Origin: Thermomonas sp. | Lineage (GTDB): Bacteria; Pseudomonadota; Gammaproteobacteria; Xanthomonadales; Xanthomonadaceae | NCBI RefSeq assembly: GCF_029945965.1 | Contig: NZ_JAQSDO010000002.1 | Span: forward strand, 1 to 64,000 | Direction: 5' to 3' | Length of the DNA stretch: 64,000 bases | In this document: one piece after another, positions 24,355 through 33,467 of the stretch | Layout of the letters: the number at the start of each line of letters is the position of its first letter | How positions within the stretch are numbered: position 1 is the stretch's first letter | The notes under the pieces: model-generated | What the model saw: the letters and a program-made list of their open reading frames with translations, nothing else | The model's database searches: none | Told to the model about the DNA's origin: nothing | Translations under genes and position numbers: made by a program

Positions 24355-25644
24355 TCAAGGCGCCATCTGCTTTGGCAGCCAGAGGATGATGGAAGGGAAC
24401 GCGACCAGCACTGCCAGCAGCATCAGGTGGCTGAAGACGTGCGGCCAAACACCAGCGAAAATTTCCTGCAACGGTCGCTTCGCGTAGCGGGCGACGACGA
24501 AAACGTTCAGCCCCACGGGTGGCGTGACGAGCCCGACCTCGGCAACGACAATGATGATTACGCCAAACCAGACGGGATCGAAGCCCAGCGCCTTGATCAG
24601 CGGCAGCACGACAGGCACCGTCAGGATCAGGATCGCGACTTGGTCCATCAGGCAGCCCAGCACGAGGTAGCCGAACAGGATGATCACCAGCACGACCCAG
24701 GGTGAAACGCCAAGCGATCCGACCCAGGTCACGATCATCTGCGTGCTCTGGGTCATCGTCAGGAAGTAGCCGAAGATCTTGGCGCAGACGATGATCATGA
24801 TGATCATGCAGCTGGCGTGTGCCGCGTGCGTGAGGGCCTTGACCAGGCTCTTGCGGTTAACCGTCCCCGCCTTGATCGCCAGAAGGAAGGCCCCGAAGGC
24901 GCCGATGCCCGAGGCCTCGGTCGGCGTGGCGATGCCGCTGTAGATGACGCCGGTGACGGCCATGAAGAGCAGCAGCATCGGGCCGACGACCTTCAGCGAC
25001 AGTATCTTTTCCTTCATCGTGTAGGCCTGACCGCGGGGCGCCGCGGACGGGTCGATGAGGACCAGCACATAGACGGTGGCCATGATCGTGAGCGTCACGA
25101 GGATGCCAGGAATCACGCCGCCGATGAGGAGCTGGCCGATGTTGACGTCGGCAATGATGCCGTACAGCACCAGGGCGATGCTGGGTGGAATGAGCATCGC
25201 CAGCGTTCCCGAAATCGCGACCACGCCGCCCGCGAGCCTGGGGTCGTAGCCTTGCTTGAGCATCGCCGGCATCGTGGTCGACGAGAGCGTCGCCGCTGAT
25301 GCCGTGCTCGAGCCCGAAATCGCGCCGAACCCGGCTCCTGCAAGCGCGGTAGCCATGCCGAGGCCGCCCGGCACGCGGCCCACCCAGGTCTTGGCCGCCG
25401 TGAAGAGCCCGTCCGCGACGCCGCTCAGGATGACGAACTCCGCCATCAGGATGAACATGGGGACGGAGATCAGTTCGTAGCTGCCCGCGGTGGACAAGGG
25501 GGTCGTCGTGATGACGCCAGCCAGCACGTCGAGCCCGCCGATCATGAACAGGCCCAGGCTGCCCGCGATCGCCAGCGAGAATGCGACCGGCGTCCCGAGC
25601 GCCAGCAGCACGAACAGCAGGAGGGTGATACCGGCGGCGATCAT
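24355..25644 (-). CDS. dctM: TRAP transporter large permease (DctM)
   Basis: A 429-residue inner-membrane protein with about 12 hydrophobic segments that couples solute uptake to a sodium or proton gradient. The landmarks FGAISGSSTASAATLSSTTM, AISGTLAMLIPPSIALVLYG and GLVTPPVGLNVFVV are the paired re-entrant and substrate motifs of DctM. The start overlaps the dctQ stop by four bases. Confidence 0.94.
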   Translation of the reverse strand: MIAAGITLLLFVLLALGTPVAFSLAIAGSLGLFMIGGLDVLAGVITTTPLSTAGSYELISVPMFILMAEFVILSGVADGLFTAAKTWVGRVPGGLGMATALAGAGFGAISGSSTASAATLSSTTMPAMLKQGYDPRLAGGVVAISGTLAMLIPPSIALVLYGIIADVNIGQLLIGGVIPGILVTLTIMATVYVLVLIDPSAAPRGQAYTMKEKILSLKVVGPMLLLFMAVTGVIYSGIATPTEASGIGAFGAFLLAIKAGTVNRKSLVKALTHAAHASCMIIMIIVCAKIFGYFLTMTQSTQMIVTWVGSLGVSPWVVLVIILFGYLVLGCLMDQVAILILTVPVVLPLIKALGFDPVWFGVIIIVVAEVGLVTPPVGLNVFVVARYAKRPLQEIFAGVWPHVFSHLMLLAVLVAFPSIILWLPKQMAP

Positions 25645-26204
25645 TGCGCCGTCTCCTCGGTGCCGGCGATGGGTGGCAGCGCCAGCAGCTCGCGACCGCT
25701 CGCGAGCGTGCCCAGGTAGCCGATGGCGTTGAGGATCAAGCGGATCGTGAGCAGGCCGAACCCGATCGGCAGCATGATGCTGATCGTCCAGGTCGGGACC
25801 GCCAGGCCGCTGGTTGACTCGGCGGCCGTCGCGAGGTCGGCCATCGTGTTGCGCGCCGAGACCCAGGTGCAGATCGCGAACGCGGGGATCGACACGAGCG
25901 TGGCGATCGCCTCGAAGACATACCGCGCACGGGGGCTGATGTAGTTGTGGACGATGTCGACAGAGACGTGGGCATGGGCCTTCAGCGTGTGCGACACGGC
26001 GAAGAAGAAGAGGCCGGGCATGAGGTAGCTCGACACCACTTCATACGCCCACTGGAGCGGCGCGTTGAAGAGGTAGCGCAGGGACACGTCCGCCACGACG
26101 ATGAACATCAGCGCGAAGAGCATCGCGCAGCCGACGAACATCACGACGTTGTCGATTGCATCGACGACGCCGCGGATCGTTTGGTAAGCAGTTGGTTTTG
26201 TCAT
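25641..26204 (-). CDS. dctQ: TRAP transporter small permease (DctQ)
   Basis: A 187-residue inner-membrane protein with four predicted helices. ADVSLRYLFNAPLQWAYEVV and the following LMPGLFFFAVSHTLKAHAHV match the DctQ consensus (RYxFN, W..E, and the HxxVD region). It completes a Q-M-P TRAP system in this strand order. Confidence 0.92.
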   Translation of the reverse strand: MTKPTAYQTIRGVVDAIDNVVMFVGCAMLFALMFIVVADVSLRYLFNAPLQWAYEVVSSYLMPGLFFFAVSHTLKAHAHVSVDIVHNYISPRARYVFEAIATLVSIPAFAICTWVSARNTMADLATAAESTSGLAVPTWTISIMLPIGFGLLTIRLILNAIGYLGTLASGRELLALPPIAGTEETAQ

Positions 26205-26213
26205 TCGTCTTTC

Positions 26214-27005
26214 TCAACGCCCTTTCCAGGCGGGTGTTCTTTTTTCTCGGAATGCGCGAGGACCCTCCTGGGCGTCCTCGCTCAGGTAAACCTTCTCAAA
26301 AAGGTGCGTCGCCGCACGCTGCGCGGCGGAGCGCCCCATCTCGTTAGACAGGTAGACGAGTTCGCGGGCGGCCCGCACCGTCAGCGGCGCGTTGGCGGCG
26401 ATTCTTGCGGCCATCGCCATGGCGCGCGGCAGGACTTGTAGCCCCGGCACCACGTGATTCACGAACCCGATCTCGTACGCACGCTGCGCAGTAATCGGCT
26501 CGGCCGTCAGCAGCAATTCCATCACGGCCCGCTGCTGCACCATGCTCATGAGCGGCGCTGCCCAGGGCATGCCGCGTCCCACCCGCGCCTCGGTGATGCC
26601 GAAAGTCGCGTGGTCGGCGGCGATGCACAGGTCGCACATCTGGGCCAGCAGCCAGCCGCCCGCGAAGGCCAGCCCGTTCACGGCGGCGATGGTGGGCTTG
26701 GTCACCCGTATGCTGTCACCTATGATCGGCAGGAAACCCGGCGGCGGCACCGCCAGACCCGATTCGGCGGCCTCCTTCAAGTCCATGCCGGCGCAAAAGG
26801 CCTGGTCCCCGGTTGCGGTGAGGATGGCGACCAGCGCCGAGTCGTCCTGCTCGAAGCGCTCGAATGCAGTGAAGAGGCCGGAGCGCACTTCGCCGCTGAT
26901 CGCGTTGCGCTGGTCGGGCCGGTTGATCCGGATCACGACCACGGACCCGTGCTGCTCGTAAAGCAGGCTCGGATTGATCGCTTCTATGCTTCCGGGCGCG
27001 TTCAT
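26214..27005 (-). CDS. Enoyl-CoA hydratase/isomerase (crotonase family)
   Basis: A 263-residue crotonase starting at ATG 27005, which overlaps the MaoC stop by four bases; a longer frame from 27305 only adds shadow sequence. Oxyanion-hole segments: AILTATGDQAFCAGMDLKEA and NGLAFAGGWLLAQMCDLCIA. The region where hydratases carry the second Glu reads ITEARVGRGMPWAAPLMSMV. The gene has drifted from its paralogue at 20332-21123, so a different substrate is likely. Confidence 0.87.
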   Translation of the reverse strand: MNAPGSIEAINPSLLYEQHGSVVVIRINRPDQRNAISGEVRSGLFTAFERFEQDDSALVAILTATGDQAFCAGMDLKEAAESGLAVPPPGFLPIIGDSIRVTKPTIAAVNGLAFAGGWLLAQMCDLCIAADHATFGITEARVGRGMPWAAPLMSMVQQRAVMELLLTAEPITAQRAYEIGFVNHVVPGLQVLPRAMAMAARIAANAPLTVRAARELVYLSNEMGRSAAQRAATHLFEKVYLSEDAQEGPRAFREKRTPAWKGR

Positions 27006-27460
27006 GCAGTCACTACCTTGCGCCGCATCATGGCCGTGCGCCGGCAGACAGCCACGATCTCGCCGCGCTGGTTCAGACCCGTGTGCTCGAACTCGACCAG
27101 ACCGGTGTCGGGGCGCGACTTGCTGGCACGCACCGACACCACGCGGGTGCGGGCCTTGAGCGTATCGCCATGGAACACGGGCTTGGGAAAACGCACGTCG
27201 GTCATGCCCAGGTTGGCTACCGTCGTGCCCATGGTCGTGTCGTTCACCGTCATGCCAACCAGGATACCCAATGTGTACAGGCTGTTGAAAAGGCGCTGGC
27301 CCCATTCGGTGCCGGCGGAAAAATGGGCGTCCAGGTGCAGCGGCTGCGGATTCATCGTCAGGAGGCTGAACAGCGTGTTGTCCATTTCCGTGACGGTGCG
27401 CGACCAGTCGTGCATGAATTCTTGGCCCTCAAAAAATTCCTCGAAATGCAATCCTGCCAT
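27002..27460 (-). CDS. MaoC-family hydratase (mesaconyl/itaconyl-CoA hydratase-like)
   Basis: A 152-residue hot-dog-fold protein beginning FEEFFEGQEFMHDWSRTVTE. The strongest landmark is NDTTMGTTVANLGMTDVRFP followed by KPVFHGDTLKARTRVVSV, a block shared with mesaconyl-CoA and related C5 dicarboxyl-CoA hydratases. NPQPLHLDAHFSAGTEWGQR supplies the likely catalytic Asp/His environment. With the CaiB and CitE genes it suggests a branched-dicarboxyl-CoA route, which is inference. Confidence 0.85.
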   Translation of the reverse strand: MAGLHFEEFFEGQEFMHDWSRTVTEMDNTLFSLLTMNPQPLHLDAHFSAGTEWGQRLFNSLYTLGILVGMTVNDTTMGTTVANLGMTDVRFPKPVFHGDTLKARTRVVSVRASKSRPDTGLVEFEHTGLNQRGEIVAVCRRTAMMRRKVVTA

Positions 27461-27470
27461 GTTGTCCCTC

Positions 27471-28643
27471 CTATGTCCTCAGGTCATACCCGCAGCCCGT
27501 AAGTTCGCCCCCCGGGACGCCCCAGGCCGCTGCCCATTCCTCACCACCGTCTTGCCCAGGCGGCTCGGGCAGGTCGGGGACGGTGGCGCTGAAACGTGGT
27601 GCCGGCGCCGGCTGGACGACGCCCGCGATCTCGATGAAATTGCGGCGCGCGGCGCTGTGCGGATGTCGTGGCGCTTCGGTCGGCGAGAGCACGGGCGCGA
27701 AGCAGCTGTCGCTGCCTTCGAGAATTTCGCACCACTGCGCGCGGGTTCGTGTTTCGAAGATCGCCGTCAGGCGCCCACGCAAGTGCGGCCAGTTCGCCCG
27801 ATCGTCGAAAGCGGTCAGGTCCAGCGCGTCGATGCCGGCCTCAGCGAGCTTTTTTCGAAACACCTGCTGGAACTTCGCCTCGATCGGCGCCAGGCTGACG
27901 TACTCACCGTCGGCACAGCGATATACATCGTAAAAGGGCGCGCCAGAGTCCAGCAGATTGGTGCCGCGCGGGCCCTTTTGAAGCCCGGCGGCGATGAGCC
28001 CGTGCAACGGCGTCATCAGCGCACCCACACCATCAACCATCGCCGCGTCGACTACCTGCCCTTGCCCAGTGGCGCGGGCATGGAGCACCGCGCTCACCAT
28101 GCCGAAGGCCAGCATCAGGCCGCCACCCCCGTAGTCGGCGACCAGATTCAACGGCGGCGTCGGCGGGCCGCCTTCACGGCCGATCGCATGCAGCGCGCCG
28201 GTGAGCGCCAGGTAGTTGAGATCGTGGCCCGCGGCGTGCGCGAGCGGGCCTTCTTGGCCGAAGCCGGTCATGCGGCCGTAGATGAGTTTCGGATTGTCGG
28301 CCAGGCACACATCAGGGCCGAGGCCGAGGCGCTCCATCGTCCGGGGACGGAATCCTTCAATGAGCGCATCCGCCCGCGCCACAATGCTGCGAGCCAGAGC
28401 CAGGCCAGCCCCGCCCTTCAAGTCGACGCGCATGGACCGCTTGCCGCGTTGCAGCAGGTCGAACTGCGGAGGGCGCGGAATACCCAGGCTGCTGGGCTCG
28501 GTGCGGTCCAGGCGCAGCACCTGCGCCCCCAGGTCGGCCAGCAGCATGCCGCAGAACGGCGCCGGGCCGATGCCCGCGAACTCGACGACGCGCAGCCCTG
28601 CCAAGGGGCCGCTTCGCGCAAGGTCGTGCGTGCCGGCTGCCAT
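27471..28643 (-). CDS. Alpha-methylacyl-CoA racemase-like CaiB/BaiF protein
   Basis: A 390-residue family III CoA-transferase-fold protein. The opening FAGIGPAPFCGMLLADLGAQ and later NLLDSGAPFYDVYRCADGEY and PIEAKFQQVFRK match alpha-methylacyl-CoA racemases better than typical CaiB transferases. The region GRMTGFGQEGPLAHAAGHDL carries the His/Asp pair of the racemase site. The enzyme would interconvert 2R- and 2S-methylacyl-CoA before dehydrogenation. It lies four bases after the acyl-CoA dehydrogenase gene and 10 bases before maoC. Confidence 0.83.
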   Translation of the reverse strand: MAAGTHDLARSGPLAGLRVVEFAGIGPAPFCGMLLADLGAQVLRLDRTEPSSLGIPRPPQFDLLQRGKRSMRVDLKGGAGLALARSIVARADALIEGFRPRTMERLGLGPDVCLADNPKLIYGRMTGFGQEGPLAHAAGHDLNYLALTGALHAIGREGGPPTPPLNLVADYGGGGLMLAFGMVSAVLHARATGQGQVVDAAMVDGVGALMTPLHGLIAAGLQKGPRGTNLLDSGAPFYDVYRCADGEYVSLAPIEAKFQQVFRKKLAEAGIDALDLTAFDDRANWPHLRGRLTAIFETRTRAQWCEILEGSDSCFAPVLSPTEAPRHPHSAARRNFIEIAGVVQPAPAPRFSATVPDLPEPPGQDGGEEWAAAWGVPGGELTGCGYDLRT

Positions 28644-28647
28644 GGGG

Positions 28648-29814
28648 TCAGTACGACTTCGGCAAGCCGAGCACCCGCTCGGCGATGTAACAAAGCACCA
28701 GCTGCGGGCTGATCGGCGCGATACGCGGGATCAGCGATTCGCGCAGGTAGCGCTCGACGTGGTATTCCTTCGCATAGCCGAAGCCACCGTGCGTCATCAC
28801 TGCCTGCTGGCAGGCATTGAAGCCCGCCTCGCCCGCCAGGAACTTCGCCGCATTGGCGCTCGCGCCGCAGTCCTTGCCGCTGTCGTACTCCCACGCCGCC
28901 CTCATCACCATGAGGTTGGCCGCCTCCAGTTCCATCCAGTTCTGCGCGAGCGGGTGCTGGATGCCCTGGTTCATGCCAATGGGGCGGTTGAAGACGTTGC
29001 GATCCTTGGCGTAGGCCGTGGCGCGCTGCAGAGCCACACGGCCCAGCCCCACGGCCTCGGCCGCGATCAGCACGCGCTCCGGGTTCATGCCATGCAGGAT
29101 GTATTCGAACCCACGACCTTCCTCGCCGATCAGGTTCTCCGCAGGGATTTCGAAGTCCTCGAAGAAAAGTTCGTTGGAATCGACGCACTTGCGTCCCATC
29201 TTCTCGATCTCGTGCACCGTGACCCGGCTGCGGTCGAACGGCGTGTAGAAGAGGCTCAGGCCGTGCGTGGGCTTCTTGACCCCTTCCAGCGGCGTGGTGC
29301 GTGCCAACAGCAGAATGTTGTCGGCCACCTTGGCGGTCGAGATCCAGACCTTCTGACCGTTGACGACATAGCGGTCGCCCTTCTTGACCGCGCGCAGTTT
29401 CAGTTGCGTCGTGTTCAGGCCCGTGTTCGGCTCGGTCACGCCGAAGCAACTCTTGGCCTCGCCCCGCGCCACCGGCGGCAGCATGCGGCGCCGCTGTTCC
29501 TCGTTGCCGAAGACGGCCACCGGGTTCAGACCGAACAGGTTGATGTGCACGGACGACGCGGCCGACATGCCGCCGCCCGACTGGGTGATGGCTTGCATCA
29601 TGATGGCCGCCTCGGTCACGCCCAGCCCGGCCCCGCCGTATTCCTCACCGATGCACATGCCCAGCCAGCCATCGTCGGCCAGCGCCCGGTAGAGCTCTTC
29701 GGGGAAGCGCCCGTCATGGTCGCGGTCAAACCAGTACTGGTCATCGAATTGCGCGCAGATGCGCGCGATGGCCTCACGGATGCTTTCCTGTTGTTCGCTC
29801 AGTTCGAAATTCAC
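28648..29814 (-). CDS. Acyl-CoA dehydrogenase
   Basis: A complete 388-residue acyl-CoA dehydrogenase. Landmarks: GMCIGEEYGGAGLGVTEAAI, CFGVTEPNTGLNTTQLKLRA and YVVNGQKVWISTAKVADNIL for FAD and substrate, then RNVFNRPIGMNQGIQHPLAQ. The C-terminal THGGFGYAKEYHVERYLRE carries the usual catalytic Glu position. It overlaps the upstream CaiB gene by four bases, implying that CoA activation and first oxidation are translated together. Confidence 0.92.
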   Translation of the reverse strand: MNFELSEQQESIREAIARICAQFDDQYWFDRDHDGRFPEELYRALADDGWLGMCIGEEYGGAGLGVTEAAIMMQAITQSGGGMSAASSVHINLFGLNPVAVFGNEEQRRRMLPPVARGEAKSCFGVTEPNTGLNTTQLKLRAVKKGDRYVVNGQKVWISTAKVADNILLLARTTPLEGVKKPTHGLSLFYTPFDRSRVTVHEIEKMGRKCVDSNELFFEDFEIPAENLIGEEGRGFEYILHGMNPERVLIAAEAVGLGRVALQRATAYAKDRNVFNRPIGMNQGIQHPLAQNWMELEAANLMVMRAAWEYDSGKDCGASANAAKFLAGEAGFNACQQAVMTHGGFGYAKEYHVERYLRESLIPRIAPISPQLVLCYIAERVLGLPKSY

Positions 29815-31037
29815 GCTGTGTTTTCCTTGGAAGAGGGAGCCGGCGGGGCCTGCACGGCGCCGCTGGCGAGAAACGAATCAATTTCCTCGGCGCTGTAGCC
29901 GGCCTGGCGCAGAATCTCCACGCTGTGCTCACCCTGGCTGGGCGCATGCTTGATGGGGCCGGTCGGCGTGCCGAAGAAGCTGACAGGGGCGCGCATCGAG
30001 CGGATGGTGCCCTCGGTGGGGTGCTCCACCGTAGTAAAAAACCGGGTGGCGGTGAGGTGCGGATCCTCGAGCACGCTCTCGAAGTCGTGCATCGGCATCA
30101 TCGGGATGTCGGCCTCTTCCAGCACGCGCATCCATTCGGCCGTCGTGCGCTCCCCGAAGATGTCCGAGAGCCGCTCGTAGACGAAGTCGATGTTGCGCGA
30201 ACGGTTCGCGAACGTGGCAAAGCGCGCGTCTTCCTTTTGCAGGGACTCGCGGCCGATGGCGCGCAGAAAACCTTCCCACTGCTTGTCGTTGTAGACAAGG
30301 GCGCAGATGTAGCCGTCCTTCGTACGGTAAGGACGCCGGTACGGCGAAAGCTGCCGCGCGTAGCCACCACCGTCGAGCGGAGGCTCGTACGTCAGGCCGC
30401 CGAGGTGGTCGCCGAGCACGAAGCCCACCATGGTCTCGAACATCGGGATGTCCACGCGCTGTCCACGGCCGGTGCGGCCCCGCGCGATCAGGCTGGCAAG
30501 GATGCCGCCCACCGCCGTGATGCCAACGATGCGATCCGCCATCGCCGTGGGCACATAGCGGGGCGTGCCGTCGCTGGCGCGGGCAATCAGGTACGAGAGC
30601 GTGGACGCACCCTGTATCAGGTCGTCGTAGGCGGGCCGCGCGGCATAGGGGCCATCCTGGCCGAAGCCGAAGAGGCCGGCGTAGACGATGCGCGGATTGA
30701 TCTTTTCCACGGCCTCGTAATCCAGGCCGAGACGCGCCATCGCTTGCGGGCGCACGTTGTAGACCAGCACGTCCGCTTCGGCGATGAGTCGATGAAGCAC
30801 CGCGATGCCTTCGGGACGCTTCAGGTCCAGCGAGAGCGATCGCTTGTTGCGGTTGGTGTTAAGGAAGATGGGCCCCATGTCGTCATGGCGAGCAGGCCCG
30901 ATCTGACGCACGACGTCCCCTTGTGGCGCCTCGACCTTTATAACGTCTCCACCCATGTCGCCGAGCGCCTGGGTGGCGAACGGACCCATGAGGACCGACG
31001 TCATGTCGATGATGCGAATGCCGTCCAAGGGTCCCAT
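29811..31037 (-). CDS. CaiB/BaiF family III CoA-transferase
   Basis: A 408-residue CoA-transferase, first gene of the long minus-strand series. GIRIIDMTSVLMGPFATQAL and MGGDVIKVEAPQGDVVRQIG are classic openings; NRNKRSLSLDLKRPEGIAVL follows, and the catalytic Asp is expected near YDDLIQGASTLSYLIA. These enzymes activate a free carboxylate with CoA from a donor thioester without ATP. Its position suggests it activates the acid imported by the TRAP, Bug or MFS carrier. Confidence 0.9.
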   Translation of the reverse strand: MGPLDGIRIIDMTSVLMGPFATQALGDMGGDVIKVEAPQGDVVRQIGPARHDDMGPIFLNTNRNKRSLSLDLKRPEGIAVLHRLIAEADVLVYNVRPQAMARLGLDYEAVEKINPRIVYAGLFGFGQDGPYAARPAYDDLIQGASTLSYLIARASDGTPRYVPTAMADRIVGITAVGGILASLIARGRTGRGQRVDIPMFETMVGFVLGDHLGGLTYEPPLDGGGYARQLSPYRRPYRTKDGYICALVYNDKQWEGFLRAIGRESLQKEDARFATFANRSRNIDFVYERLSDIFGERTTAEWMRVLEEADIPMMPMHDFESVLEDPHLTATRFFTTVEHPTEGTIRSMRAPVSFFGTPTGPIKHAPSQGEHSVEILRQAGYSAEEIDSFLASGAVQAPPAPSSKENTA

Positions 31038-31224
31038 TGGGGTCGTTCTCGTGGTTGAGTGAAAGTTAAGTTCAGCGGGCTGTCATCATTGTTCCTGAGA
31101 GTGGACAGATTATTAATAGGGTTTTTACCGATCGACGGAGAACTTTCTAGTGAAAAAACCAGATATTTCGCGACTACGACGTTATGACTAGAATTCAAAT
31201 TCAGATACCTGTACATTACCTTTC
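31038..31224. promoter_or_regulatory. Divergent promoter region between CaiB and MFS genes
   Basis: The 187-base gap is AT-rich compared with its flanks and must hold the promoters for both directions. GGTTTTT (31120-31126) and AAAAACC (31154-31160) form a spaced 7-bp inverted repeat. GTACAT (31211-31216) and ATGTAC (31225-31230) form another that overlaps the MFS start codon. Either could bind the IclR regulator encoded 1.3 kb away, but nothing more supports that. Confidence 0.4.
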
Positions 31225-32481
31225 ATGTACAAGAATGAAGGCAATCCTGCGGCTAGCGCTCGTCTGCCGGCCTTGGTGCTGGGGCTCTGCTTCCTTTTCA
31301 ATTTTCTGGCCCGCGGCATAGGCGATACGTTCATGGTGTTCCTGCTGCCGCTGCAGGCCGAATTCGGCTGGCAACGGTCGCAGATGACGGGCGTTTATTC
31401 AACCCTGATGGTCATCAGCGGCTTGAGTTCGCCCCTGGCTGGGCTTCTGATCGAGCGCTGGGGTCCGCGCAAGCTTTATTCAGTGGGCATCGCCGTGTTG
31501 GCGTGCGGCTACTTCCTCGCGGCATTCGCAACGAAAATTTGGCACTTCTACTTGTACGTGGGATTACTCGGCGGCCTGGGTGCGGGCGCGATCGGCATGG
31601 TGCCCGCCACCGCCCTGCTGAGCCGGTGGTTCTCGCACCGGTTCGGCGCAGCCACGGGCATTGCTTACGCGGGATTCGGTTGCGGCTCGCTCGTGATGGT
31701 GCCTCTCACGCAGGCGTTGATCGATGCCTCGGGCTGGCGCGCCACCTACCGGTGGGCCGGCGAAGCCTTGCTGGTCGTGCTGGTCCTCTCGCAGTTCATC
31801 CCTTGGCGGTCGATCCTAGTGGGGCGCACCGATCCGCTGTCGCCCAGACTGGCTCGCGGGGCGGCCGGCGCGAAGAGCGCGTCCGCGGGGTTGCGCTCGG
31901 CATTGGGGCAGCGGCGCTTCTGGCTGATGGTGCAAACCATGTTCTTCACCGCCGTGGGCATGTACCTCGTGATCGTCCAATCGGTTGCCTATCTTGTCGA
32001 TGTGGGCTTCCCGCCACTGAAGGCCGCGAGCGCCTTCGGGGCCGCGGGCATGCTATCCGTGGTCGGGGTGTCCAGCGCCGGCTGGATCGCCGACCGCTTC
32101 GGCTACAAGCTGTCGGCCACCGCGAGTTTCATCGGCACGGCCTCGGGAGTCGCCATGCTTTACAGCCTCTCGTTCGGGCCCAGCACCGTGCTCCTCGCGT
32201 GCTACGTCCTGTTGTTTGGGCTCTTCCAGGGTGTCCGGGGGCCACTTATCGCCAGCCTGAGCTCGCGGCTCTTCGCGGGCCCCGGCCAAGCGGCGATTTA
32301 CGGCGTGATCTACGCGTGCATGGCGATCGGCTCGGGCATCGGCGCCCTGCTCTCCGGCGTGCTGTACGACGCAACAGGCAGTTATAGCCTGGCGTTCATG
32401 CTGTCACTCGGGTGCCTGGCCATTGCGGCCGCGCCGTTCTGGACGTCCGACCTGCTGCGGCATAATCGGGCCGCCGATTAA
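31225..32481 (+). CDS. MFS transporter (monocarboxylate-type)
   Basis: A 418-residue inner-membrane carrier with 12 predicted helices. FMVFLLPLQAEFGWQRSQMT and SGLSSPLAGLLIERWGPRKL correspond to helix 1-3 signatures; the second half has GWIADRFGYKLSATASFIGT. This subgroup usually moves organic acids by proton symport. No ribosome site precedes the ATG, which lies in an inverted repeat, so translation may be poor or the start may be elsewhere. Divergent from the CaiB-led operon. Confidence 0.87.
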   Translation: MYKNEGNPAASARLPALVLGLCFLFNFLARGIGDTFMVFLLPLQAEFGWQRSQMTGVYSTLMVISGLSSPLAGLLIERWGPRKLYSVGIAVLACGYFLAAFATKIWHFYLYVGLLGGLGAGAIGMVPATALLSRWFSHRFGAATGIAYAGFGCGSLVMVPLTQALIDASGWRATYRWAGEALLVVLVLSQFIPWRSILVGRTDPLSPRLARGAAGAKSASAGLRSALGQRRFWLMVQTMFFTAVGMYLVIVQSVAYLVDVGFPPLKAASAFGAAGMLSVVGVSSAGWIADRFGYKLSATASFIGTASGVAMLYSLSFGPSTVLLACYVLLFGLFQGVRGPLIASLSSRLFAGPGQAAIYGVIYACMAIGSGIGALLSGVLYDATGSYSLAFMLSLGCLAIAAAPFWTSDLLRHNRAAD

Positions 32482-32503
32482 TCCACCCTTCGATAGATAA
32501 CCC

Positions 32504-33241
32504 GTGAACGTCAAACAAGCTGCGAACGTGCTCGATCTGCTCGAGTTCTTTGCCAAACACCGGCAGCCGGCGACGCTTGCGGAGGTGTCGAAGCAGCTCG
32601 AGTGGCCGCGGTCAAGCACCTTCAACCTGCTGGGTACGCTGGCGGCGCGTGGATTCCTCTATGAGCCGCGCGCCCGCGGTGGCTACTATCCCTCGCCGCT
32701 CTGGTTCTCGCTTCTGCAGCAGATCGAAAGCGCGGAGCCGATCCCCGAGCAACTGAGAGAACTGCTTCACGCCCTTGTCCAGCGCACCGGCGAGACGGCG
32801 GTGCTGGCCGCCTCGAGTAGCGCATACGCCGTGTTCCTGGATGTAGTGGAATCACCCCATGCCATCCGCTATACCGCTTCGCCAGGCAAGCTGGTCCCAC
32901 TTCATGTGACGGCCACCGGCCGCGTCCTGTTGTCGCAAATGACGACCGCTGAACGCTCGGCCGTGCTACGGCGGGCGAACTTCGAGCGCTATACGCCCTC
33001 CACACTCATGAGTGTGGCCGCGGTCGAAAAGGAAATCCAGCGCTCGCTGGAGCGCGGCTGGTTCGAGGGCAACGCCGAGTTCACGCCGGACTTGGGCGGC
33101 GTAGCGCTGCCTCTGAAGATGCCGCACCGCCAGTTCGCCCTGCTGTTGGCCGGGCCGATGTTCCGCGTGGGCGAGCGCGCCAAGGAACTAGTGGAAGCGA
33201 TGAAGGGCGAGATCGAGCGGCACTTGGGAAACCCCAAATAA
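32504..33241 (+). CDS. IclR-family transcriptional regulator
   Basis: A 245-residue regulator with a GTG start at 32504, 22 bases after the MFS stop. The N-terminal winged helix reads QAANVLDLLEFFAKHRQPAT then LAEVSKQLEWPRSSTFNLLG. The C-terminal effector domain follows with TASPGKLVPLHVTATGRVLL and WFEGNAEFTPDLGGVALPLK. IclR proteins usually sense a pathway acid and act on nearby divergent promoters, so the 31038-31224 gap is the likely target. Confidence 0.92.
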   Translation: MNVKQAANVLDLLEFFAKHRQPATLAEVSKQLEWPRSSTFNLLGTLAARGFLYEPRARGGYYPSPLWFSLLQQIESAEPIPEQLRELLHALVQRTGETAVLAASSSAYAVFLDVVESPHAIRYTASPGKLVPLHVTATGRVLLSQMTTAERSAVLRRANFERYTPSTLMSVAAVEKEIQRSLERGWFEGNAEFTPDLGGVALPLKMPHRQFALLLAGPMFRVGERAKELVEAMKGEIERHLGNPK

Positions 33242-33467
33242 CAGCGCCTACTCCCCCCGGTATTCGTTACAGATGAAATTCACGGCAGATTGCCGCGGAA
33301 CGGTTTGGAGCATCGCCAGACTTTGATCGGGAATCGTCCACCGCGCCTTAGCCCGGACGCCGCGATCCCCTCAAAGAGCCGACTTGACACTGTAGGATTC
33401 CCTCATTAGTAAGCGTCCGACCAGTACCGCCTTGTGGAGTTGAAGGGGTGGCGTAAAGATAGCGTCC

